DNA of 64,000 nucleotides from Larus michahellis (taxonomy: Eukaryota > Chordata > Aves > Charadriiformes > Laridae): positions 90,752,215-90,816,214 of the forward strand of contig NC_133896.1 of assembly GCF_964199755.1 (NCBI RefSeq), given 5' to 3'. The notes under the pieces are model-generated. The model saw nothing but the letters and a program-made list of their open reading frames with translations, was not told the origin of the DNA and did no database searches. Positions 23,491-35,100 of the stretch are shown here, in pieces (positions within the stretch are counted from its first letter, which is position 1; each line of letters starts with the position of its first letter). Made by a program: the position numbers and the translations under genes.

Positions 23491-25150
23491 CAACAATGCT
23501 GTAACCCCAACATAGAAAGCCACCAAATTTTCCAGCACAATTTGCCCTTAGTGAAGCCATGTTGGCTGTCACCAATCACCTCCATATTTTCCATGTGCCT
23601 TACCATGGTTTCCAGGAGGATCTGATCCATGATCCTGCTAGGCACAGAGGTGAGACTGACTGGCCTCTAGTTCCCCGGGTCTTCCTTTCTTCCCTTTTTG
23701 AAAATGGGGGCTATGTTTCCTCTTTACCAGTCTGCAAGAACTTCACCAGACTGCCACAAGTTCTCAAATATGATGGATAATGGCTTGGCAACTTCATATG
23801 CCAGTTCCCTCAGGACCTGCGGATATATCTCTTTGGGTCCCATAGACTTGTGCACCTTCAAGTTCCTTAGATGGTCTTAAACTTGATCTTTTCCTACCAT
23901 GAGTGGTTCCTTATTCTCCCAGTCCCTGCCTTTGCCTTCTACAACTTGGGTGGTGTGGACAGAGCTCCTAGCTGGTGAAGTCTGAGGCAAAAAAGTCATT
24001 GAGTACTTCAGCTTTGTCCAAGTCCCAGGTGACCAGGTCTCCCATTTCCTTTTGGAGAGGGCCAACATTTTCCGTAGCCTTCCTTTTGTCACTGACATAC
24101 ATATAGAAGCCTTTCTTGTTGCCCTTGATGCCCCTGGCCAGATTTAACTCTATCTGGGCTTTAGCTTGCCTAACCTGGTCCCTGTCTGCTCAATTTCTCT
24201 GGATTCCTCCCAGGCTACCTATCCTTGCTTCCACCTTCTGTATGCTTCATTTTTCTGTTCTAGATTATCCAGGATCTCCTTGTTTATCCATCCTCCTGAT
24301 GCTTTTGCCTCACATCCTCTTTGTTGGGATGCATGACTCCTGAGCTTGGAGGAGGTGATCTGTGAACATTAACCAGCTTTCTTGGGCCCCTCTTCCCTCC
24401 AGGGCTTTATCCCATGGAATCCTACCAAGCAGATCCCTCAAGAGGCCAAAGTCTGCTCTCCTGAAGTCCATGGTACTGAGCCTGCTGCACAATTTCCTCG
24501 CTGCCCTAAGGATCTTGAAGTCTACCATTTCATGACCAGTGCAGCCAAGGCTACCTTTGAGCTTGACATTCCCCACTTGCCCCTCCTTGTTGGTAAGGAC
24601 AAAGTCCAGCATAGCTACTGTCCTCCTTGGATCCTCTACAACTTGGAGAAGGAAGCTGTCATCAATGCATGACAAGAACTTCCTGGACTGCTTGTGCCCT
24701 GCTTTGTTATCCCTCCAACAGATATCAGGGTTGTGGAAGTCCTCCATGAGAACCAGGGCCTGTGAACGTGATGCCGCTCCTATCTGTCTATAGAAGGCCT
24801 CATCCATTCCACCATCCTGGTCAGGTGGCCTGTAGCAAACCCCCACTGTAATGTCACCTGCCCCTGTGTTCCCTTTAATCCTGACCCATAGGCTCCTGGT
24901 CAGCTCCTCATCCACTTCCAGGCTGAGCTCCATGCACTCCAGCTTGTCATTGACACAGAGGGTGACACCCCCTCCTTGTCTCCCCTGCCTGTCCTTCCTG
25001 AAGAGCCTGCATCCTTGCATTCCAACACTCAGTCCCAGGAGCCACCCAACCACATCTCCGTGATTCCAGTAAGATCATAGCCCTGCAGGTGTGCACACGT
25101 CTCTGACTCCTCCTGTTTTTCCCCCCTTATTCCTGTTTACATCTCTCCTT
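23475..25150 (-). mobile_element. CR1 LINE, endonuclease and start of reverse transcriptase
   Basis: The minus strand encodes the AP-endonuclease part of CR1 ORF2 in one 247-codon frame (24310-25053: GGGVTLCVNDKLECMEL.., VGVCYRPPDQDGGMDEAFY, DFHNPDICW). It then continues into the reverse transcriptase region ([10 protein letters not shown] near 23,560) with frame breaks. It stops within the reverse transcriptase, where it meets the plus-strand CR1 fragment. Confidence 0.88.
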
Positions 25151-25665
25151 CTAGTAAATGGTACTTATGTGAAGCATCCGCTGTAAGTCAGTGGAGGCTG
25201 ATACCCCTAACTGCACGTTTTGGTGTGCTTTGGGATGCTTGGACGTTGATCAGCATGCTGTTCTGTTAGCTAACAGTACCACTTCTGTCCACCTAGTGGC
25301 AATGTTCAATTACAGAAATACAAAGTGAGGTCCTCTTCGGGGCGTTAGAGGCCCCTACACGCGGCTTTTGAAAGAATCACTCCTGAATTGCACGCTTCAT
25401 GTGATTTTACACACATAGTGGACTAGACTTCCATTCTGTCTTGGAAGAACTAGGGAAATGCTAGACCCTCCACGTATTATCTTTGGCCTCCGAACTCCTG
25501 TATGCAGACTTCAGCACAAGGAAAATTCTATTACTCATTCTCAAACACCTCCGCTGGCTCTCTATTGTCTTGAGATCCAGTTCAAAAGCACACTCCCTTC
25601 TCCAAGTTCTTCTTCAATTATTTTTCCTATCTTTTTCACAGACATTAGTCCTCTCTGTTCACATC
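25150..25665. other. Gap between CR1 copies, nothing recognised
   Basis: Short open frames only. No family recognised on either strand. Confidence 0.4.
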
Positions 25666-25667
25666 CT

Positions 25668-26110
25668 GGACTCTAATAGGACAAGACGCTGGAGAGCAGC
25701 CCTGCAGAAAGAGATCTGGGGGTCTGGGTTGATGGCAAGTCGAATATGAGTCAACAGTGTGCTCTCACAGACAAAAGGGTCAACCATGTCCCGTGGTGCA
25801 TCAAGCACAGCATAGCTAGCCAGTGGAGGGAGGTGACTGCCCCACTCTACACCGCACTGGTGCAGGCCGACCACAAGTACTGTGTGCAGTTGTGGGCACC
25901 TCAATATAAGGACATCAAACTGTTACAGTGTGTCTAGAGGAGGGTGACCAAGATGGTGAAAGGTGTCAAGAGCAGGAGGTCACTTGGTTTGTTCCGCTTA
26001 GAGACAAGAAAGCTGAGGGGTGACCTCATCGTAGTCTACAATTTCTCAAAGGTGGCAGTGGAGCTGGAGGTGCTGATCTCCTCTCTTTGATGATGAGTGA
26101 TAGGACATGA
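25668..26110 (+). mobile_element. CR1 LINE fragment
   Basis: A plus-strand remnant of the CR1 ORF2 C-terminal region (SIASQWREVTAPLYTALVQADHKYCVQLWAPQ). It is broken by a stop after about 63 codons and by later frame changes. Confidence 0.8.
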
Positions 26111-26111
26111 G

Positions 26112-26255
26112 GAAATCATAGAATCATTTAGGTTGGAAAAGACCTTTAAGATCATTGATTCCAAATGTTGACCTAACACCGCCAAGACCACCACTAAACC
26201 ATGTCCCTAAATGCCACGTCTACATGTCTTTTAAATACCTCCAGGAATGGTGACT
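26112..26255 (-). mobile_element. CR1 LINE 3' end, divergent subtype
   Basis: The plus strand shows the antisense of a CR1 3' end: terminal 'aatcatagaatcatttaggttgg', then 'aagacctttaagatcatt' and 'cctaacaccgccaagaccaccactaa'. The subtype differs from the neighbouring copies. Confidence 0.75.
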
Positions 26256-26261
26256 CACAGA

Positions 26262-26830
26262 AACACAGAATCACAGAATTTTAGGGCTTGGAAGGGACCT
26301 TTGGAGATCATCTAGTCCAACTGCCCTGCCAAAGCAGGTTCACCTAGAGCAGGTTGCACAGGAATGCATCCAGGTGGGTTTTGAATATCTCCAGAGCAGA
26401 AGATTCCACAATGTCTCTGGGCAGCCTGTTCCAGTGCTCTGTCACCCTCGAAGTGAATAAGTTTTTCCTCATGTTGAGGTGGAATTTCCTGTGTTCCAGC
26501 TTGTGTCCACGGCCACTTGTCCTGTTGCTGGGCATCACTGAGAAGAGCCTGGCCCCATCCTCTTGACACCCATCCTTTAGATATTTATAAGCATTGATAA
26601 GATCCTCTCTCAGTCTTCTCTTCTCCAGGCTAAACAGACACAGCTCTCTCTGCCTTTCCTCACAAGAGAGGTGCTCCAGTCCCTTGATTGTCTTTGTAGC
26701 CCTCCGCTGGACTCTCTTCAGTAGTTCCCTGTCCTTCTTGAACTGGGTGGCCCAGAACTGGACACAGTACTCCAGATGTGGCCTCACCAGGGCAGAGTAG
26801 AGGGGTAGGATGACGTCCCTTGGCTGACCA
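26262..26830 (-). mobile_element. CR1 LINE 3' part, largely intact frame
   Basis: A minus-strand frame of 165 codons (26344-26841) carries [42 protein letters not shown] and [11 protein letters not shown], followed by the CR1 3' UTR and terminal repeats at 26,265-26,280. It abuts another minus-strand CR1 that contains the same protein region, so these are two separate insertions. Confidence 0.88.
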
Positions 26831-28495
26831 TGCTCAACCACTTCCTTCCCTGGGCAGCCTGTTTCAATGCTTGATAACCCTTTCAGTAAAGAAATTTTTC
26901 CTAATATCCAATCTAAACCTCCCCTGGTGCAACATGAGGTGGTTTCCTCTTGTCCTATTACTTGCTACTTGGGAAAGGAAACCAACCCCCACCTCACTAC
27001 AACCTCCTTTGAGATAGTTGTAGAGAGCGATAAGGTCTCCCCTCAGACTCCTTTTCTCCAGACTAAAGAAACCCAGTTCCCTCAGCTGCTCCTCATAAGA
27101 CTTGCTCTCTAGACCCTTCACAAGCTTCATTGCCCTTCTCTGGACCCGCTCCAGCACCTCAATGTTTGTCTCGTATGAGGTCCCCAAAACTGAACACAGT
27201 ATTTGAAGTGCAGCCTCACCAGTGCTGAGTACAAGGGGATGCTCTCTTCCCTGGTCCTGCTGGCCACGCTATTGCTGATACAAGCCAGTATGCTATTGGC
27301 CTTCTTGGCCACCTGGGCACACTGCTGGCTCATATCCAGACGGCTGTCGATGAACACCCCCAGGTCCTTCTCCGCCAGGCATCTTTCCAGCCACGCTTCC
27401 CAAAGCCTGTAGCATCGTGTGGGGTTGTTGTGACCCAAGTGCCAGACCCGGCACTTGGCCTTGTTGAACCTCATAAAATTGGCCTCGGCCCATCCATCCA
27501 TCCTGTCCAGATCCCTCTGTAGAGCCATCCTACCCTCAAGCAGATCAACACTCCTGCTCAACTTGGTGTTGTCTGCAAACTTACTGAGAGTGCACTCAAT
27601 CCCCTCATCCAGATGACTGATAAAGATATTAAACAAAACTGGCCCCAATACTGAGCCCTGGGGAACACCACTTGTGACCAGCCACCAACTGGATTTAACT
27701 CCATTCACCACAACTCTTTGGGCCTGTTCTTTTACCCATCCAAGCCATGAGCAGACAGTTACTCTAGAAGAACACTGTAGGAAATGGCATCAAAGGCTTT
27801 ACTAAAGTCTAGGTAGACAACTTCCACAGCCTTTCCCTCATCCACTAAGCATGTCACCTTGTCCTAGACTAACCATAGATCAGGTTAGTCAAACAGGACC
27901 TGCCTTTCATAAACCCATGCTGACTGGGCCTGATCACCTGGTTGATCTGTAAATGCTGTGTGATGGCACTCAAGATGATCTGCTCCATAAACTTCCCTGG
28001 CACCAAGGTCAGACTGACAGGCCCGTATTTCCTCAGATCCTCCTTCCAGCACTTCCTGTAGATGGACATCACATTTGCTAACCTCGAGTGAACTGGGACC
28101 TCCCCGGTTAGCCTGGACTGATGATAAATGATGGAAAGTGGCTTGGTGACCACTTTCACCAGCACCCTCAGTACCGTTGGGTGGATCCCATCCAGCCCCA
28201 TAAACTTGGGTATGTATATGTGGTGTAGCATCTCACTAACTATTTTTCCTTGGATTATGGGGGATTATTCTGCTCCCCGTCCCTGCCTTCCAGTTCAGGG
28301 GGCTGGGTGCCCCAAGAACAACTGATCTTACTATTAAAGATTGAGGCAAAGAAGGCATTAAGTACCTCATCTTTTTCCTTATCCTTTATCACTATGTTTT
28401 CCCCCATATCCAATAAAGGATGGAGATTCTCCCTGTCCCTGTTTTTCTCACTAATGTATTTATAAAAACGTTTTTTTATTGTCTTTTCATTCCAC
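26831..28495 (-). mobile_element. CR1 LINE, reverse transcriptase
   Basis: Running down the minus strand: a frame near 28.4 kb with DEVLNAFFASIFNSK; 27869-28231 with KFMGLDGIHPTVLRVL and QHGFMKGRSCLTNL; 27127-27711 with [17 protein letters not shown] and FADNTKL; and 26864-27187 with [12 protein letters not shown]. Several stops and frame changes separate these blocks. The catalytic motif reads FADN where active CR1 has FADD (27568-27579), so this copy would be dead even without the frame breaks. Confidence 0.88.
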
Positions 28496-28499
28496 TGAA

Positions 28500-28770
28500 A
28501 TGGAATGAAACTGCCGCAGGCAAAGTCCAGGTTGGACATCAGGAAAAGGTTCTTCACTGGGGGGGTGGTTGGTCACTGGAACAGCCTCCCCAGGGAAGTG
28601 GTCATGGCACCAAGCCTGTTTGTGTTTAAGGAGCATCTGGACTACGTTCTTAGTTGTATGGTTTAGTTTTAGGTAGTCCCGCAAGATTCAGGGGGCTGGA
28701 CTCGATGATCTTAAAGGTCCCTTCCAACCTCAGCAATTCTATGATTCTATGATTCTATGATTTCCCACCC
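28500..28770 (+). mobile_element. CR1 LINE 3' end with terminal octamer repeat
   Basis: A plus-strand CR1 tail: 'aggttggacatcaggaaaagg', 'cactggaacagcctccccagg', then 'ggctggactcgatgatct' and 'ggtcccttccaacctcag', ending in the CR1-type tandem octamer (three copies of tgattcta or its permutation, to about 28,760). It meets the minus-strand CR1 at a 9-bp inverted repeat near 28,488-28,511. Confidence 0.88.
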
Positions 28771-28779
28771 CCCACCTAT

Positions 28780-31700
28780 GATTTCCCCACACCCTTAGTG
28801 TTCAGCAGATTTACTGAACAATGGCATTTCAATAATTTCTGGAGGCATTTTCAAGTTTAGCTTTAGTTTCCCACATAGTTTCTGAAGGATTTTCTTTCTT
28901 TTTCCAGCTTTATTTTTGGTGGGAAGAGAACAGTTTCAGCCACAGACTGCACGAGCAAGGGGTAGTGAAAACCCATCCCTATTATGGGATACTTAGTATT
29001 AAAGGCCTCATACTCTGGGGACTGGCATATGTCCATTTTAAGGTACATCAGCTGGGTTGCTGCTAAAAGGGGGGTTCTTGCCTGCCCCTCCCCAAGCTGC
29101 ACATCCTCTGCCTTCCCATCCATCTTCCAGCTCTAGCATTTGTACAGGTCCATAAAGTTTCCTACACGTACTCCAAAATTTTACATATAATTTTCGCTGA
29201 ATTAGTTTTCAGCCAGATCAGTTCCTTAATCCAGGTCACTGCACAAATCTCTGCTGTCAGCACAGAGAAGGTGAGGAGGACATACAGCTCAGGGCAGAGA
29301 AAAGAGAGCCTAAGGTTTTCTATCTCAGTAGAGGCTCGTATTCTTGTGGAGTTGAAATGTCTGTGGGACAACAGCCGTAAAAGCAGTTCCCATTTTGCAC
29401 TACGGTGGTTTTAAACTGTTTTCTACAAATATGTTGTCACCACCAGGTTCCTGAGCATGCCTGTCTGTGCATGGGAGGTGGAATGAGTGAAGGGAGAAAT
29501 TAATGTTTCCTCTTGAGATGTTTCCATGTCTTACAAGTAATTAAGCATTCCCTGGGGAACAAACTGGCACGGAGGCTATAGACTGGGACCCAGGAACTGC
29601 CAGGCTACAGAATTGTTCTGTCCATGAAACACTTCTTCTGCCAGCAGCTTTATGTATCTAGCCATTCATTTCCTTCTCTGAATAGCTCCTGAAATAAGTA
29701 ATCAATAATAAGTGAGTGTTTCATGCTAAACAAAATGAATTGCTTCAACACTTCCCACATTCTTTTTCTATCAGAAAGAGAAGATTTTTATTCCAATCCA
29801 AACTAATTTTGTAGTTCTCCTTTCCTATTCATCTTTTCAGCCCAGAGCTAAACTGAATCTGCAGTTATTTATGTAATCCCTTACCATAACCTTGAGCAGG
29901 CTCAGAGACCCTGTACTTTGACATAGGGTGGCGCAAGCTGCCCAGTTTGGGAGCCAAAGAGAAACAGTCGGTTGGGAGCTTACACTCTCTTACAGAACCT
30001 CAGCTCCCTTCCCTTGCAGCTTCTTGAGAGCGTTTAAAACTTCACTGCTCTGCCTTTCAGCTCCAGTAACTTACTGTCCTTATTTTTCTACTGGGCTTCC
30101 AAGAACAAGTTGCATGTTATGGGATCTTTTTAGCGGGGCAATTTTGCTTAAACCCCAGGGCACTTCAGAAATGTAACTTCCCTTCACATCTACTTAACTG
30201 TTGATCCATTTTTTCGGCTTGAGCATAAGCATGCAACAGAAAGCAAAGCTTTTTGAAATCTTATGCAGCTTTCCGGGGTCATTCTTCAGATGAGCAACAG
30301 TCACCTGAACCTAGCACAGAACTGCTTTAAGTATGGAATACTTCCAAACACTCTTATTGAAGCAGCAAAACACTAGGATAATTGCAGTTTATTTGAGCCC
30401 TTCTTCCTTGCAAGTCAAACAAACAATACTGAAAAAAATGCAGTGGTACTTTGTCTATGCTATTCCAACAGGAGTTTGCAGTTCTTGTTCACAAATCCAG
30501 CAGAAATTAGAAAGCTCGTACTTAGTCAAGAACCGGGGTCACAGCATATCTCCAAAGGAAGTGAGTGAAGTATGAAACATGAATCAACATGGATCAGCAG
30601 GTAGAAAAGGCTAGTCCCAGGTGCTTGATAGAATACAGAGAAGACAGCAAGAGATACATCTACCTTTATAAGAAATATACCTGTACATTCATAGTTTCTA
30701 GGAAGTTCATAAGACTTAAGTAACAACACGCACAACATAAATATACATCTCCCTCACTTAGGGCTGCACATTTCCATTCCTGACCCATGGCTGTATGGCT
30801 CATGAATTTTAGTCTTTCCCCCTTTGGCAGCTTCAGAAACCCTGTAGTGTCTCATATCCCAGGAAGCTCCAAATTAATTTATTAGGTCTGAGCATTCAGG
30901 TAAAAAGCTAGCAGCCAATATTGAACTTCCCCAGCTGGATTGCAGGTCTACAGAGAAATGGCTAAATATACTCAAAGTGCCCGGTCCCAGCATGGAACTA
31001 GGCTTGCTGCAGAACCAGTCATGAATTCCCAGGCAGCTATTTCTCCTTTTAAATGTTCCCCAAATCCTGGTCCACAGCATAAATGACTGGTTTTCCTTCT
31101 GTGTATTAGCATTACGAACACTAGCACTCAATCTGTGTGATGAGCGTGTCAAAACACTTGGATTGTATAGGCAGACTGCTGGAAAATTGATAGATAAACA
31201 GACATTTAGACTGCAGCTCCAGTGAATTGGCACAAGTCTAGCTGTTTCTCCACCTTTGAGAATGTCATGAAAATTTGCAACTGGCCCATGCCAACTGGGG
31301 AGAGAGTTTAGGATGTAAAGTATAGAATTACAAGGGTAAATATTAATTAACGTGCATGAGGTGTCTCAGCTGAATTGGGGCAACCTGAATGTGGTTTTAC
31401 ACATGATTCTTACACCCTTTAAACGTTTGGGTACTACATGATTTGACTAATCACTAACACCCACACTAATAATTACTAATCATAGTAAAACTCTGCAAAG
31501 CAAATATATTTTTTGCAGCATTCTCGCTGCTTGTCTGTTGTCCAGACGTTCCTGGAGTCAGTCTTGCTAAAATTACTTATCTATGAAGCCAGATGATGCT
31601 GGGAGGGTTTCAAAGATTTGGGCTAGGATGGTGGCGTTATCTTGGTTGTCCAAGATATCCTTTATCCTTCATGGACATGGCAAGCTTCCAAGAAGCAAAG

Positions 31701-33147
31701 TCCTTATTTCCAGGACCGGGCTGTCCTTTAATTTCTTTTACTTAAGCAGGAACAATGATAACATCTTCATTAAAATTTCACTACCTTCTGACAATACAGT
31801 GTATAATGTGAACTAATATATATATATATTTTTATTAACAAAGTTAATACATTGTCATACTATAAAGACTGGTTGATGCAGTAGTTAAGGAAGGGAATTT
31901 TCATAACAACTGATACAAATACTTAATAAAAATAGTCATTAAAAATACAGGTGGGTGCACATTTGGCTAATGTAGATTGTGGTTTTTCCTCTCTTTGGTT
32001 TAGATTTATTTCCATTAGAGTTCAGGAAACAATGCTTTAAGCAGAAGTGAGTGATGGCAGAGAAGGAACAAAGCGGAGAACAAGTCTGCTCTGTAAGCAG
32101 AAACACACTGCTTATTTCAAGGCAGAACTTAAACCCATACGACGCCTCCTTACTTGTAGAAAATCTAATTATTTGTAATAAAGATTAAAAAGTAAACAAA
32201 AAAGATGCCTGACTCTATACTAATGGCTACCGAGGGCCAGTGTAGAGACTGTGAAGCTGCAGGGACTGGTCTTTCACACTCCACTTGGGGCTGCCCCTCA
32301 GTGCTTTTCCACTTCTGAACTTCCCTAAATTGTCTTCAGTTCTCTCTTATTAATTTTCTGTAAGCTTGTCCTCTTTCTATGCGGGGCTTTCTTAGGGAGA
32401 AAATACCTTTGTACTTCACCAAACACATCAACAAACAAAATGAGGCCATAACATATGGCATCTGTATGATTATTTTTCAGAACTCTGTGAAGGAAAATGT
32501 GCTATTGTAGACTTTTGAAGCGACACATCTGCCCTTGAAAAAAATCTTTTTGAGGATTTTATCCACTGAAAATAGTTCTGCTTCAAAACTGCTTGTCAAA
32601 CATGTCCTCTCATGTATAAATAGTACCCTTCTTACTCTTTCCTCTGCTTGCTATTCTATTTGCTGTTCCCAGCTCCTCCCTTTCTTCTTCGGATCCCTTT
32701 CTTTCCTTGTCTGTCTTTTATAGTTGCTATGTGTATCTTGCTTTCTCTACCTCTGTCTCCCACCTCTCTCACTCTTACCCTCCTTTTTCTCTCTTTTTCC
32801 TTTGAAATTCTATTCCCCTCGTGTTAGCCTCACCCCGCCCTTTTATCCTCCTCAGCTATTCTCTCATGGGTGGTTTTTTTTTTTCCTTTGGTCTGTGTGG
32901 CCTGCCCTGCACATTCCAACTCTTTTCTCTTCAAGACCTAACATGTTTCACACAGTGAGGAGATTATTTATGAAACGGATTATGCTTTGCTATTCTGACG
33001 ATTGTTTTAATAACTGCACCTTCTTCTTTTGCTTTAAATATTACGAGATGTGTTTGTGTGTCTGGGTATTTGCAACTCACTATTGTGTGGAATTCTGTGT
33101 CTATAAAATGAATGTCTATGTAAGTTGGAGCACATGATTGTCTGCTT
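28780..33147. other. Intergenic, no gene recognised
   Basis: No convincing exon on either strand. Two minus-strand open frames at 28863-29123 and 29162-29371 were examined and not accepted. A TA run lies at about 31,815-31,829. The sequence from 32,600 to 32,900 is pyrimidine-rich. Confidence 0.45.
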
Positions 33148-33342
33148 CAGTGGTCTCCAAACTTTTTTGATCACACACCCCTCTTGGTAAAAAACTTTAG
33201 TATACACCCCCCATATACATATATTTACTTATTTATAAATTATATAAATGTACAACAGAAGTTCTAATATTATCTTCCTGCACCATAGTGGGTCTTCTCG
33301 CACACCCCTTGGGATGCATGCACCCCACTTTGGAGACCACTG
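33148..33342. mobile_element. Short hAT-like element with terminal inverted repeats
   Basis: The 195-bp segment starts CAGTGGTCTCCAAA and ends with its exact reverse complement (14 bp). The subterminal parts are also partly complementary (CACACCCC.. on both arms). CAGTGGT-type ends are typical of hAT transposons of the Charlie group. The inside is AT-rich and non-coding, as in non-autonomous copies. I see no clear 8-bp target duplication (gtctgctt against atgtatat), so the insertion is old or the edges are misjudged. Confidence 0.6.
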
Positions 33343-35100
33343 ATGTATATCTTGCAGCCACACTGTTGCATAAATTATGCTGGGTTAGTCACATTAAGAT
33401 TGACCTGAGAATCGGATCCATCCGTGGTAGTTTGGGATGGAGAGCTTTTGTTTCTCTGTTTCTGTCATGTCTGGGCTGTGATTGTTTGCATTTTGAGGGC
33501 TGAGTTTTTCTGGTGTGATGTGATAATCTGCCTAGTAGAGGAAGGTTTCAGAAACTGGAAAAGTTTTTCAAGATATAAATGCACACATTGCAAAATGCTG
33601 CAGCATTGAAGAAAAAACATTTAAACACTGCCTTAAAATTAATCCCTAGTGAAGGTCTGACTGTTGTCTTGTCTTCCACCAAGTGAGAGTTTAAAGAGGG
33701 TTTGGATGTTGCATGTGCATGTGTGCCTCCCTGTAGCACAGGAACTTTTCCCGAACTTCCCTATTCAGAGTAGCAGCTCACTCATGCTTGGCTTTCATTC
33801 CACAAGAAGGAGGAGAAGGAGGAGGAGGAGGTTTTGGGGGGAATATTTCATTACCATAAAGGGGAGGAAGTGTTTCTGCAGCTATTGAACAAAGCAGCTA
33901 GTTAACCTCTTTCCCGACCCCGCTGCAATGGTACAGTCCCACTGCTCCTTTCTAGGGGCCAGATGCTCCTCGTAGTACTAAAACGAGGAAGAAAGGAAAA
34001 CATATGTGCAAAAACGTACTACCGAACTGAGTAAGGACGAGATTCCAAGAGGAGCTGAGTATCTGCAATTTCTCCCGAAGTCAATTTCTTTTAGTCTTTT
34101 AGAATCCGGTCGGGGAAAGGTGGGGGGGGGGGAGTTGGAAGGAAAGAGGTCTGTTGTAATTGGTGTCTAGAACCCCCACAGAGAGGATTAAGAAAGAAAC
34201 TATGCTGTCTGGGAAGAGGTAGGTATTTGTGTTATTCTGCATTTATACAGAACTACTAAAAAAGGCTGTGCTCTGTGGAAACTATCCCTAGCTTTTTAAA
34301 CGCTGGGATGTGGCACTATCTGCTAATAGTACTTCTTTTAAGCAGAAGTTTATACATTTTACCATGCAGTGGGGTGTCATATGTGCATTTGTGCTTTTGT
34401 ATGTCTAACAGTGCTTTACATTGAAGGGAATCATGGTCACTTGATATTGTATGTAACGTGAAGCTCATACTTCAAACCAGAAGTTGTTACTTTGGCAGCA
34501 GAAGCCCCAGATTCTGCTCTGTGTTATCACAAGTATTGGTGAATTGTAAACCACTGAGTTTTGATGTATTTTCCGTTTGGTCCTAATGGGCACTCTCTGC
34601 TTGCACTGTCGCCGACAGTACCCTCATTTTCTGCCACTTGTCTGTGTAACTCACTGAACAGTAGGTACAATCAGAGGGTTATGCAGCATGCCTCATCCTC
34701 ATCCTGAATCCTCCATATTCAGCCCAGTGACATTTGCAGATTGACTCTTGTTCTTACACTAGCAGGAGATGGGAGTGACCCAGAAAGATGCTCCCATTCC
34801 TTTGTTTCTACATTGGAAGCTGAGGTTGCCCTTTGGGAGAACTGAGGAGTGCCGGTTGATCCCGCCACACCATTTCTGGTTGAGTTGAGCTTTGTTGGTA
34901 CCTAGAATCAAGGAAGCACCTAGCCTCTGTGACATTTAATTGCGAGCGTTTGGAAGTGGACCGCGAGCAAGCGCATGTGTGCTAACTTCAAGCTTGGCTG
35001 CCACAAAACAACAGCAGACGCCGTACAGCCACACGGATTTCAACCATGTCAAGAGAGACTGACCAAGGCTGTGAGTCCTGTACTGCCGCACTTGTACCTG
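33343..35100. other. Intergenic approach to the CpG island
   Basis: Contains a GGA-rich microsatellite at 33,805-33,831 and an 11-G run at 34,122-34,132. No exon recognised. Confidence 0.45.

Noticed and set aside
29162..29371. Minus-strand frame containing AVTWIKELIW, faintly like the C-terminal helix of a trypsin-family protease (trypsinogens occur in TRB loci)
   Set aside because: No preceding PGVYT or GDSGGP motif and no neighbouring exons. The resemblance is a few residues.
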